Shown: piece by piece, positions 36,404-45,018 of the stretch
How the letters are laid out: each line of letters begins with the position of its first letter
Numbering within the stretch: the stretch's first letter is position 1
From: UBA5364 sp050259235
Lineage (GTDB): Bacteria > Bacillota_I > Bacilli_A > RF39 > UBA660
Direction of reading: 5' to 3'
Assembly (NCBI GenBank): GCA_050259235.1
Contig: JBLNAG010000001.1
Location: 124,001 to 188,000 of the forward strand
DNA length: 64,000 nucleotides
Made by a program: the position numbers and the translations under genes
Notes under the pieces: generated by a model
The model's input: only the letters and a program-made list of their open reading frames with translations
Told to the model about the DNA's origin: nothing
Database searches by the model: none

Positions 36404-37300
36404 CTATTCAACAAATTCTTGTTCAATTTTTAATTCAATATTATATTTTTCCTTAATTTGTGATTGAATTTCTAAAATTAATGCTTTAATATCATCACCT
36501 TTAGCATTGCCATCATTAATAATGAAATTAGCATGTTTTAAACTAACCATAGCGTCCCCTATTTTTTTACCCTTGTATCCAATCTCTTCAATTAATCTAC
36601 CAGCATAATCATCTGTAGGATTACGAAAAACACTACCGGCACTAGGATATTCTAATGGTTGACTTTCTAATCTTCTTTTCTTACGATCGGAAATAACTTC
36701 TAATATTAAATCACGATCACCTTTTTTTAATAAGATTGTAACTTCTAAACAAATATATTCTGGATTTTTTTGTAAGAATGATGTTCTATAATGAAAATCC
36801 ATTTCACTATTTGTTAAAGTCTTAATTTCATAAGTAGGAGTTAAAACTTTTACTTCTTTTACAACATAACCCATATCACTATTATAAGCACCAGCATTCA
36901 TAAATACTGCTCCGCCTACTGTACCAGGTATACCTGAAGCAAACTCTAATCCAGCAAGTCCATTTCGTGCTGTTTTCATTGATAATTTAATTAGACTATA
37001 ACCAGCTCCGACAATAATCTTATTACCAGTTATTTCTACATTATCAAATTTATCTAATCTTATTAATACACCTTCATATAATGAATCACCAAATACTAAA
37101 TTAGATCCTTTACCTATAATCTTATATTTAATATTGTTTTCTCTAACATATTTCAATAGAGTAATTAATTTATCAACATCGTCAGGTATTACTAAACATA
37201 AAGCCTTTCCTCCAGCTTTATAAGTTACATATTCTTTAATATCAATATTTTCTAATACCTTTCCACACTTTAATTTAGTTATGTTGCTTATTATATTCAT
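36404..37300 (-). CDS. murB: UDP-N-acetylenolpyruvoylglucosamine reductase MurB
   Basis: 298 residues, a type II (short) MurB. FAD-binding motifs 'YKIIGKGSNLVFGD' and 'GLEFASGIPGTVGGAVFMNAGAY' are clear; 'YPSAGSVFRNP' holds the catalytic Ser, and the C-terminal 'IEQEFVE' the catalytic Glu. The enzyme reduces the enolpyruvyl group to make UDP-MurNAc in the cytoplasm. It follows murG by 3 bp. Confidence 0.97.
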   Translation of the reverse strand: MNIISNITKLKCGKVLENIDIKEYVTYKAGGKALCLVIPDDVDKLITLLKYVRENNIKYKIIGKGSNLVFGDSLYEGVLIRLDKFDNVEITGNKIIVGAGYSLIKLSMKTARNGLAGLEFASGIPGTVGGAVFMNAGAYNSDMGYVVKEVKVLTPTYEIKTLTNSEMDFHYRTSFLQKNPEYICLEVTILLKKGDRDLILEVISDRKKRRLESQPLEYPSAGSVFRNPTDDYAGRLIEEIGYKGKKIGDAMVSLKHANFIINDGNAKGDDIKALILEIQSQIKEKYNIELKIEQEFVE

Positions 37301-37303
37301 GTT

Positions 37304-38386
37304 TTACTTCCTATCTATTAACTCTCTTATATTTTCATATATAAGAGTGGCACTATTATTAACATTAAGTTTGGATAAACTACTTTTTATTCTCTTTAAT
37401 TTATTAGGTTTACTAAATAAATCATCAATTTGTTCAATCAATAATTCTCCTTTTAAATTTTTTTCTTCTAACAAAATACAAGCTTTACTTTCAATTAAAT
37501 CCATAGCATTCTTATATTGATGATTATTAGTAACATTTGGACTAGGAATTAATATAGTTGGTATTTGTAAAGCTATAATTTCGCTAATTGTAGTGGCTCC
37601 AGCTCTTGAAATCATGATGTCTGTTTTTTTCATAACTCTAGCCATATTATCAATGTATGGAACTACTTTTACATTGTTTGGAAACTCATTTTTACTTATT
37701 TCAGAATAAGTATCCTTACCAGTAACAAATAATATTTCATAGTCTTTATTATTAAACAAATGCATTGTTTTAGTTAAAAAAGCATTCATTTTTGATGATC
37801 CTAATGATCCCATAACTATTAATACTAATTTCTTATTTTCTGTTAATCCAAATTCTTTTTTGTCACTTGCTTCTATTTTAATAGCATTTTCACTAGCAGG
37901 ATTTCCCGTAAATATTGTTTTATATATAGGAAAATATTTCATAGTTGAATTAAATGAAACTCCTATTAAGTCAGAATATTTAGTTAAAAAAATATTAGCT
38001 TTACCAGGTATACTGTTTTGTTCATGAATGAAAGTTTTACAATCTAATTTTTTAGCTTCAACAATAACCGGGAAAGTAACATACCCTCCAACCCCAATAA
38101 CAATATCAGGTTTAAAGTTTTTAATTAATTTACGACATTTTTTATGACTTTTATATAAACTAATAAGTACCTTGATATTCTTAAAAATATTTTTTCGATT
38201 AAAACCATATATTTCAATAGCTTCAAAAGGAATGCCAAGTTTAGGTACGATATCTTTTTCCATACGATTATGAGTTCCAATATACAAAAACTCGCTCTTA
38301 GGTTCTAATTCTTTAATCTTATTTATAATCGCTAAAGCAGGATATATATGTCCTCCTGTACCACCAGCACTTATAATAACTCTCAC
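37304..38386 (-). CDS. murG: Lipid II synthase MurG (GlcNAc transferase)
   Basis: 360 residues with GT-B fold. 'SAGGTGGHIYPALA' is the N-terminal glycine loop, 'VGVGGYVTFPVIVEAK' and 'HEQNSIPGKAN' are MurG signatures, and 'ISRAGATTISEI' binds UDP-GlcNAc. It converts lipid I to lipid II on the inner membrane face. GTG start at 38386 with 'aggatg' upstream. Confidence 0.97.
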   Translation of the reverse strand: MRVIISAGGTGGHIYPALAIINKIKELEPKSEFLYIGTHNRMEKDIVPKLGIPFEAIEIYGFNRKNIFKNIKVLISLYKSHKKCRKLIKNFKPDIVIGVGGYVTFPVIVEAKKLDCKTFIHEQNSIPGKANIFLTKYSDLIGVSFNSTMKYFPIYKTIFTGNPASENAIKIEASDKKEFGLTENKKLVLIVMGSLGSSKMNAFLTKTMHLFNNKDYEILFVTGKDTYSEISKNEFPNNVKVVPYIDNMARVMKKTDIMISRAGATTISEIIALQIPTILIPSPNVTNNHQYKNAMDLIESKACILLEEKNLKGELLIEQIDDLFSKPNKLKRIKSSLSKLNVNNSATLIYENIRELIDRK

Positions 38387-38478
38387 TTAGATCACATCCT
38401 ATTTAATATTATATCATAATTATATGACTCTCAATTAAGTATATTAGACTTACATTCATTTTATCATATTTAGAGGTC

Positions 38479-38504
38479 AAAAAAAAGCATAAATATATGC
38501 TTTA
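38479..38504 (-). terminator. Intrinsic terminator after uppP
   Basis: AAAGCATATA / TATGCTTT hairpin followed by TTTTTT on the minus strand; overlaps the uppP stop codon. Confidence 0.8.
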
Positions 38505-39308
38505 TTTTATTAACATAAGAATTACAATGATTGCTAAGGCTATTCGATACCACATAAATATTTTAAAGTCATGACTTTTTAGATATTTTAATAAGAAGGC
38601 AATACATAATAATCCAGCAATGAACGATACCAACACACCTATTAAAAATATTGATAAATTGGCACCAATAATACTTAATGTATTATCTTTAAAAATGGTT
38701 AATACTACTGCTCCTAATACAACAGGTGCTGATAAGTAAAATGAAAATTTAGCAGCATCTTCTCTATTTAATTTCATAATTCTTCCAGTAGCAATTGTTG
38801 TGCCACTTCTTGAAAAACCTGGAATTAGAGCAAATACTTGTGAACATCCAATAATAAGAGCATCTTTAAATGACATTGTTTCTAACGATTTATTATTCTT
38901 CATATATTTATCAAATAAGTATATAAGAACACCCATTACCATCAATGCTATGGCAATAATTAAATACTCACCTCTAATAACATTTTCAATCATATCTTCA
39001 AATAAGACACCCACTATAGCTGCTGGAATAGTAGCAACTACTAAAAACCATAGCATTTTTCCTTCTTTATCTTTTACTCCTTTGGTTATTCCTTTAACAA
39101 ACATATTAAAGAAATCTTTGAAAAAGTATATAAGTATCGCTAATAAAGTACCAAAGTGTAATGCAATATCAAAAGCAAGCCCAATATTGCTACTAATATC
39201 ATTACCTATACCAAAAATATCTCTAAAAATAATCAAATGGGCTGATGAAGAGATTGGTAAAAACTCTGCAATCCCTTGAATAATTCCTAAAATAATAACT
39301 TCTATCAT
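38502..39308 (-). CDS. uppP: Undecaprenyl-diphosphatase UppP (BacA)
   Basis: 268 residues, about eight membrane helices. Both active-site motifs are present: 'GIAEFLPISSSAHLII' (Glu-rich BacA motif 1) and 'LIPGFSRSGTTIATGR' (PGxSRSGxT). It removes phosphate from C55-PP so that the carrier can be reused for peptidoglycan and exported glycans, and gives bacitracin tolerance. It acts with UppS and the DUF368 transporter encoded elsewhere in this window. Confidence 0.96.
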   Translation of the reverse strand: MIEVIILGIIQGIAEFLPISSSAHLIIFRDIFGIGNDISSNIGLAFDIALHFGTLLAILIYFFKDFFNMFVKGITKGVKDKEGKMLWFLVVATIPAAIVGVLFEDMIENVIRGEYLIIAIALMVMGVLIYLFDKYMKNNKSLETMSFKDALIIGCSQVFALIPGFSRSGTTIATGRIMKLNREDAAKFSFYLSAPVVLGAVVLTIFKDNTLSIIGANLSIFLIGVLVSFIAGLLCIAFLLKYLKSHDFKIFMWYRIALAIIVILMLIK

Positions 39309-39350
39309 GTCAACTCTCCTCTATTTATACTTAATTATATCATTTAAGAT

Positions 39351-39385
39351 AAGAAAAGAGAAGTTAAATATTCTCTTCTCTTATT
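39351..39385 (-). terminator. Possible terminator after the FtsX-type permease gene
   Basis: GAGAAG / CTTCTC hairpin with TTTTCTT following on the minus strand, overlapping the end of the permease gene. The loop is long, so strength is uncertain. Confidence 0.5.
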
Positions 39386-41985
39386 GCATCAATTATATTT
39401 TCTTTCTTCATTTTCTTTGTTGCATACATCATTGTCATTAGGACAATTATAAATACTCCAAATATTGAAATAATAATACTATTATATGGAATAATTATAC
39501 TTTCACGTTCCATTGTATTGTTCACTGAAAGATAAATTAAATATGTAACTCCTAATGATATAGGCAAAGCATATAGTATTGATTTTAAACCAAAGAAAAC
39601 ACTTTCAAAATATAATATTTTATTAAATCCTTTAGGTGTTAACCCCATACTTCTTAACATAGCAAATTCCTTTTTTCTTAGGGCTAAACTAGTATTAATA
39701 GTATTAAATACACTAGTAACACCAATCAATGTAACTAAAGAAATAAACCCATATAATAATATCTTAACAACTAAAATAATGTTTCTTTCCATCTTTAACA
39801 TTTCATTAGCATTGATGTATTGAGCATCTCCAGTAGTATTTAATTGTTCACCTAATTTATTTAAATTAGTATATTTATCTGCTTCAATAACTATTTGAGT
39901 ATCCATATAATCGTTTTCTGAAAGTATTGGATAATCTTCTATTAATCCATCGTATATATTCTTATTTATAATAATTTTAACACTATTACTAAGTGAATCT
40001 TCTAATCCATAAGGTATTTTGTCACTTACTATGATATTTTCTAAATTCTTATTACATTCACTATAATATGTTCCTGACACCATAGAATTATTTTCACTAT
40101 TATTGGATGGTTCAATATTATCAGTTGATTCTACCTGAGTAACTTTACAAAGTTTAAGATCTAATTTATCTTCTTTTATAATGTTTAAATCATAACTCTT
40201 ACGAGAATTATCTTTATAAGAAATATATTTTTGTTTATTTAAGAAAATAGGTTGTGCTTTATTTAAACCAATTTCTTTTAAATAACTATTATAATTTAAA
40301 TCATCTAATACGATAAATGTTACATAAGTAAAATTCCAAAGTTCTTTTTTCTTATAGTTTTCTAAAGTAATTAAATCGTCACCTAATACTTCAAGATATC
40401 GTTTTTGATATATTTTTTCGCTTAAATGTTCAATTGGAAAATTATATACATTCATTATTGCCTTTTTCTTAACTTCATCTGAAGCAAGAATTTCTTTTAC
40501 TTTAGAATCTACTGTTTCATTATGATTAAATACAGAAACATAAACATCATAACTAGCACTTGAATAATAATCATTACTACCAGTTATGCCATAATTAAGT
40601 ATAGATGAGAATGAAATAAATAATACAATACTAGTAACTAACGAAATAACCGTAATACGATATTTCTTCTTATTTCTTTTAATATTTTTTAAAGCTATTT
40701 CACTTTCAACACCAAATATCTTTTTAATTAATTTATTAGTTCTAATCTTCTTTTTATTAATTTTAATATCATCATTTTGTCTGATAGCTTCAATCGGAGT
40801 AATTTTACTAGCTTTTAGAGCTGGTAAAAAGGCTGATATGAGAACTACTAAAATCATAAATAATATTGGAATAATTATAAATACTGGATAAGCGGATAAT
40901 CGAAGAGGAGTTTGAAATGCATCCTTTAACAAACTATTAATTATTTCCAAAACTATTCCTATTCCTAAAAAGCCACTTATTATACCCAATGGTATACCAA
41001 TTAATCCTACGATAATAGCTTCAAAGAAAACAGTTTTTCTAATTTGTTTTCGAGTAGCACCAATACTAGAATATAATCCAAAATGTTTTTTTCGTTCCAT
41101 TACTGATATTGCAAAGGAATTATATATAACAACAATACATCCTATAGAAATTAAACCTAAAACAATAGACATAACTCCATACATACTCTTCATAATATTG
41201 TCATAATTACTTGCTCCATAAGCTGATAACAAACTACTGTTATATTGTACATCCTTTGAATCAATATTTAAGTCTTTAATAATTTTATCAGTCAAATCAT
41301 ATGTTTTTGCTGGTTTATTAAATCTTATATATAAGTCAATATTTGATGGGATAACATTACTATAAGTAAATATAGTATATCCTGGTGCTGAATAACTTTC
41401 AAAATTACTTCTTTCAACAATACCAACAATATTATATGATTTAGTTTCTTTAATATCTAAATATTCATTTTTTGTCTCATCATATCCTTTAGAGTTATTA
41501 GTAATTTCACCATCAACAATACGATTACCTATTTCTAAAGTTAATATATCTCCTACTTTATAGTTAGTACCACCATTTTCATTAATATGTTTTGATATAA
41601 CAACTTCCCTATCATTTTTTGGAAAAGAACCTTCAATTAGTTTTAATTCATCAAAATATCTTTTACTAACTGAATTAATATAAAGGTATGGTTTATATTC
41701 GTTTTCCGAATTTTCTAAATAAGCAAATCCTATACCATATTCATAAAAAGTACTTTCTACTTTGTCTAACTTATTAATATTATCATAATCAAAATCTTTT
41801 ATTAAAACATGATAATTCCCACTATATCTTTTAATGTTTTCAATTGCATTATCTCTAATGGTTGAAAATAATAATCCAATTCCAACCATTAAGGCAGTTG
41901 AAAGAATAACACCTATAATAGTTACAATTGTTCTTTTCTTATTCATTTTTAAATGTTTAATTGTTAACTTATTTAATATATTCAT
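39364..41985 (-). CDS. FtsX/MacB-type ABC transporter permease
   Basis: 873 residues. An N-terminal helix (about 18-38) is followed by a large outer MacB-like domain to about 265. Three helices (about 272-395) then form one FtsX unit. A second half begins near 430 with another helix, another ~270-residue outer domain, and a final FtsX unit ('LALRKKEFAMLRSMGLTPKGFNKILYFESV'). Such transporters do not usually import; they move lipids, lipoproteins or antimicrobial peptides, or transmit a signal. The start overlaps the ATPase stop by 4 bp. Substrate unknown. Confidence 0.88.
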   Translation of the reverse strand: MNILNKLTIKHLKMNKKRTIVTIIGVILSTALMVGIGLLFSTIRDNAIENIKRYSGNYHVLIKDFDYDNINKLDKVESTFYEYGIGFAYLENSENEYKPYLYINSVSKRYFDELKLIEGSFPKNDREVVISKHINENGGTNYKVGDILTLEIGNRIVDGEITNNSKGYDETKNEYLDIKETKSYNIVGIVERSNFESYSAPGYTIFTYSNVIPSNIDLYIRFNKPAKTYDLTDKIIKDLNIDSKDVQYNSSLLSAYGASNYDNIMKSMYGVMSIVLGLISIGCIVVIYNSFAISVMERKKHFGLYSSIGATRKQIRKTVFFEAIIVGLIGIPLGIISGFLGIGIVLEIINSLLKDAFQTPLRLSAYPVFIIIPILFMILVVLISAFLPALKASKITPIEAIRQNDDIKINKKKIRTNKLIKKIFGVESEIALKNIKRNKKKYRITVISLVTSIVLFISFSSILNYGITGSNDYYSSASYDVYVSVFNHNETVDSKVKEILASDEVKKKAIMNVYNFPIEHLSEKIYQKRYLEVLGDDLITLENYKKKELWNFTYVTFIVLDDLNYNSYLKEIGLNKAQPIFLNKQKYISYKDNSRKSYDLNIIKEDKLDLKLCKVTQVESTDNIEPSNNSENNSMVSGTYYSECNKNLENIIVSDKIPYGLEDSLSNSVKIIINKNIYDGLIEDYPILSENDYMDTQIVIEADKYTNLNKLGEQLNTTGDAQYINANEMLKMERNIILVVKILLYGFISLVTLIGVTSVFNTINTSLALRKKEFAMLRSMGLTPKGFNKILYFESVFFGLKSILYALPISLGVTYLIYLSVNNTMERESIIIPYNSIIISIFGVFIIVLMTMMYATKKMKKENIIDAIREENI

Positions 41986-42662
41986 TTTACCATCTCGTCA
42001 CTTACTATTTTACCATCATCGATTGTAATAATTCGGCTAGCATTTCTAGCTAGTTCATGGTTATGGGTAATCATAATAATAGTTTGATTATATTTTTGAT
42101 TAGATAATTTTAATAAATCCATAATATCTTTGCTTGCTTTACTATCAAGATTACCTGTTGGTTCGTCGGCCAGTAATAATGCCGGTTTATTCATTAATCC
42201 TCTACCAATTGATACACGTTGTTGTTGCCCACCAGATAATTCATTAGGTAAATGTTTAATTCTATTTTTTAGATCTAATACATCAATTAGTTCATCTAAA
42301 TATTCTTCATCTACTTTTTTATTATCTAATAATATAGGTAAGGTAATATTTTCAGTAACATTTAAAATAGGAATAAGATTATAAAATTGATAAATTAATC
42401 CTACTTGTCTTCTTCTAAAAATAGCTAAATCATTTTCATTTAACTTATATACATCAATACCATTAACAAATATCTTACCGCTAGTAGGATGGTCAACTCC
42501 TCCAAGCAAATGTAATAAAGTACTCTTACCACTACCACTTGCTCCAACAATAGCAACAAATTCTCCCTTTTCAACAGTAAAATTTATTTTATCTAAGGCT
42601 TTTACTAAAGTGTTTCCCTTTCCATAAGTTTTAGTCAAATCTTGGACTTTCAATATTTCCAT
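41982..42662 (-). CDS. LolD/MacB-type ABC transporter ATP-binding protein
   Basis: About 226 residues. Walker A 'GASGSGKST', 'LIYQFYNLIPILNVTENI' Q-loop region, signature 'LSGGQQQRVSIGRGL' and Walker B 'LLLADEPTGNLDSK' are intact. It pairs with the FtsX-type permease that overlaps by 4 bp. I chose ATG 42662 (behind 'agagtgatt') over 42692, which lacks a ribosome site. A pair of palindromic sites about 80-115 bp upstream suggests control by a repressor. Confidence 0.92.
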   Translation of the reverse strand: MEILKVQDLTKTYGKGNTLVKALDKINFTVEKGEFVAIVGASGSGKSTLLHLLGGVDHPTSGKIFVNGIDVYKLNENDLAIFRRRQVGLIYQFYNLIPILNVTENITLPILLDNKKVDEEYLDELIDVLDLKNRIKHLPNELSGGQQQRVSIGRGLMNKPALLLADEPTGNLDSKASKDIMDLLKLSNQKYNQTIIMITHNHELARNASRIITIDDGKIVSDEMVK

Positions 42663-42743
42663 ATAATCACTCTTTCTAAACGTATTCATCAAAATATATG
42701 TTTGACATAATAAATATTACATTGTTTTTTGGTTGCAAACTAC

Positions 42744-42777
42744 CAACTATTAGTTGTATATTATCAACTTACGGTTG
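42744..42777. promoter_or_regulatory. Two 13-bp palindromes CAAC-N5-GTTG, likely operator
   Basis: CAACTATTAGTTG (42744-42756) and CAACTTACGGTTG (42765-42777) are both CAAC-N5-GTTG, with centres 21 bp apart, i.e. on the same DNA face. They lie between the divergent ABC transporter and asnB genes. A dimeric repressor of TetR, MarR or GntR type is plausible; the regulator is not in the window. Confidence 0.55.
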
Positions 42778-42932
42778 CATTTCTATTTTAACATTTTTCA
42801 ATTAAAAATGCTATATTCATAAATAACAAAAATTACAATCTATATTTAATACTTTACCTAATGAACATAAATTATTTTGGTACCACTTGCATATTTTTAC
42901 ATAAAACATACAATACAAAAGGAGGAGATAAG

Positions 42933-44753
42933 ATGTGTGGTTTTGTTGGTTGGATAAACAATAAAAATAAAATAAGAAACAAAAGAAATACTCTAAAAAA
43001 AATGAATGAAACATTGTCTAAAAGAGGACCTGATAGTACTGGTTATTACTTTTCTAATAATGCATTATTAGGTCATAAAAGATTAGCTATTATTGATATA
43101 GAAAATGGTAAACAGCCAATGCATTTTGATAAATATACCATTATTTATAATGGAGAATTATATAATACTGAAGTTATAAAAAAAGATCTTATTCAAAAAG
43201 GATATACGTTTGATACAACATGTGATACTGAAGTATTACTTAAGGCATATGTCCATTATAAAGAAAAAGTATTAGATATTATTGAAGGCATATTTGCTTT
43301 TGCAATATACAGTAGCAATGAAGTCTTTATAGCTCGTGATCGTTTAGGAGTTAAACCTCTTTTTTATACTAAAAAAGGGTCTAATTTTATTTTTGCTTCT
43401 GAAATAAAAGCTATATTAAAAAGCGATATTATTAAACCCATTATTAATAAAAAATCTCTATTAGAATTATTTGCATTAGGCCCATCAAAAACGCCTGGTA
43501 GTGGTATATTTAAAGATATATATGAATTAAAGCCAGGTCACTGTTTAAAATATAGAAAAAATAAAATAAAGATATATCAATATTGGAACATTAAAAATGA
43601 AGAGTTTACTGATACTTTTGATGAATGTAAAAATAAAATAAGAAACATGTTAGAAGGTGCTATTGAAAGACAAATGATTTCGGATGTACCTATAGCTACT
43701 TTACTTAGTGGTGGATTAGATTCCAGTATCATAACGGCTGTTTGTGCTAAAAAAATGAAAGAAAAAGAGTTATCACTAAGTACCTATTCTATTGACTATG
43801 AGGATAATAAAAAGTACTTTAAAGGAAATGATTATCAGGTAGCAGAAGATAACTATTATATTGATTTAATAAGTAATAAGTATAATACAATTCATAATTA
43901 TAAAGTTATAACTCAGCGTGAATTAGCTGATACATTAAAAGAAGCAATGATTGCAAAAGATTTACCAGGAATGGCTGATATTGATTCATCATTATATTGG
44001 TTCAGTGAACAAATAAAAAAAGAACACTCAGTTGTATTAAGTGGTGAATGTGCTGATGAAATATTTGGTGGATATCCATGGTTTTATAAAGAAGAACTAT
44101 TAAAAAGTAAGCACTTCCCATGGATTAGAAATTTAGATGAACGAAGTAAATTATTAAATAAAGATATTAGAGGGTGTTTAAATTTAGAAAAATATGCATT
44201 AAAACAATATAACAAAACAATTAAAGAAATTCCTAAAGTAAAAAATAAATTGGAGCAAAAATATCGAAATTTATTTTATATTAATATGAAATGGTTTATG
44301 AGTACCCTCTTAGATAGAAAAGATAGAATGACAATGCGAACATCTTTAGAAGTTAGAGTCCCATTTGCTGATCACAAATTAGTAGAATATTTATGGAATG
44401 TTCCTTGGGAATATAAATACTATCAAAATAGAGAAAAAGGACTATTAAGAGAAGCATTCAAAGATTTATTACCAGAAGAAGTACTATATCGTAAAAAGAA
44501 TCCCTACCCTAAAACTCATAATCCAGAATATGCTAGAATGGTAAGTAACTTGCTAAAGAAAAGATTAAAAAATAAAGAATCAGCTATCTATAAAATATTT
44601 GATATTGATTCAGTAAATAATTTAATTAAAACATATGGTTCAGAATATAAAAGTCCATGGTTTGGGCAATTAATGACTGGCCCTCAATTAATTGCTTATC
44701 TATATCAATTTGATTTATGGATTGAAGAATATAATATAATACTTAAAATATAA
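42933..44753 (+). CDS. asnB: Asparagine synthase (glutamine-hydrolysing)
   Basis: About 606 residues. ATG 42933 follows a full 'aaggaggag' site and exposes Cys2 ('MCGFVGW'), the glutaminase nucleophile; the longer upstream reading is not used. The N-terminal amidohydrolase domain has 'SKRGPDSTGYY' and 'IIYNGELYNT'. The synthetase domain has the ATP pyrophosphatase loop 'LLSGGLDSSIITA' and 'SGECADEIFGGYPW'. It makes Asn from Asp, Gln and ATP. Some homologues amidate cell-wall precursors, but the full glutaminase and length fit AsnB. Confidence 0.92.
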   Translation: MCGFVGWINNKNKIRNKRNTLKKMNETLSKRGPDSTGYYFSNNALLGHKRLAIIDIENGKQPMHFDKYTIIYNGELYNTEVIKKDLIQKGYTFDTTCDTEVLLKAYVHYKEKVLDIIEGIFAFAIYSSNEVFIARDRLGVKPLFYTKKGSNFIFASEIKAILKSDIIKPIINKKSLLELFALGPSKTPGSGIFKDIYELKPGHCLKYRKNKIKIYQYWNIKNEEFTDTFDECKNKIRNMLEGAIERQMISDVPIATLLSGGLDSSIITAVCAKKMKEKELSLSTYSIDYEDNKKYFKGNDYQVAEDNYYIDLISNKYNTIHNYKVITQRELADTLKEAMIAKDLPGMADIDSSLYWFSEQIKKEHSVVLSGECADEIFGGYPWFYKEELLKSKHFPWIRNLDERSKLLNKDIRGCLNLEKYALKQYNKTIKEIPKVKNKLEQKYRNLFYINMKWFMSTLLDRKDRMTMRTSLEVRVPFADHKLVEYLWNVPWEYKYYQNREKGLLREAFKDLLPEEVLYRKKNPYPKTHNPEYARMVSNLLKKRLKNKESAIYKIFDIDSVNNLIKTYGSEYKSPWFGQLMTGPQLIAYLYQFDLWIEEYNIILKI

Positions 44754-44775
44754 AGCCAATAACTCATTGGTTTTT
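44753..44775 (+). terminator. Intrinsic terminator after asnB
   Basis: aagccaat / attggttt hairpin (one G-T pair) followed by TTTT, just past the asnB stop. Confidence 0.8.
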
Positions 44776-44782
44776 TATGCTA

Positions 44783-44811
44783 TTGTCAAAAAACAAATAA
44801 TATTATATAAT
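44783..44811 (+). promoter_or_regulatory. Predicted promoter of glmS
   Basis: -35 TTGTCA (44783-44788) and perfect -10 TATAAT (44806-44811) with 17 bp spacing, upstream of the glmS ribozyme. Confidence 0.75.
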
Positions 44812-44839
44812 AGAAATAGAAAGTTAATAATTGAAAGGA

Positions 44840-44990
44840 GTAATTATTAATTAGCGCCAGAACCTTAAATGGTCGACGAGGATAGTAGTTATCGAAAGAT
44901 TCGGCGGATGCTACTAGGGCAGTGTAATCCAAAGATATATTAAAAAAAGTAAAATTAACATTACAACAAAAAATATATCACACACGTTTT
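44840..44990 (+). ncRNA. glmS self-cleaving riboswitch (glucosamine-6-phosphate)
   Basis: The leader contains the glmS ribozyme core: 'tta|gcgccagaac' with the expected cleavage between A44853 and G44854, then 'gtcgacgagga', 'ttatcgaaagattcggcggatgc' in two conserved parts, and the 'gggcagtgtaa' segment. Glucosamine-6-phosphate acts as cofactor, the mRNA is cut, and the 5'-OH product is degraded, giving feedback on GlmS. It lies between the promoter and glmS. The 3' boundary is approximate. Confidence 0.93.
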
Positions 44991-45018
44991 TTTATAATGG
45001 AAAGAGGAGTAAAAAAAT

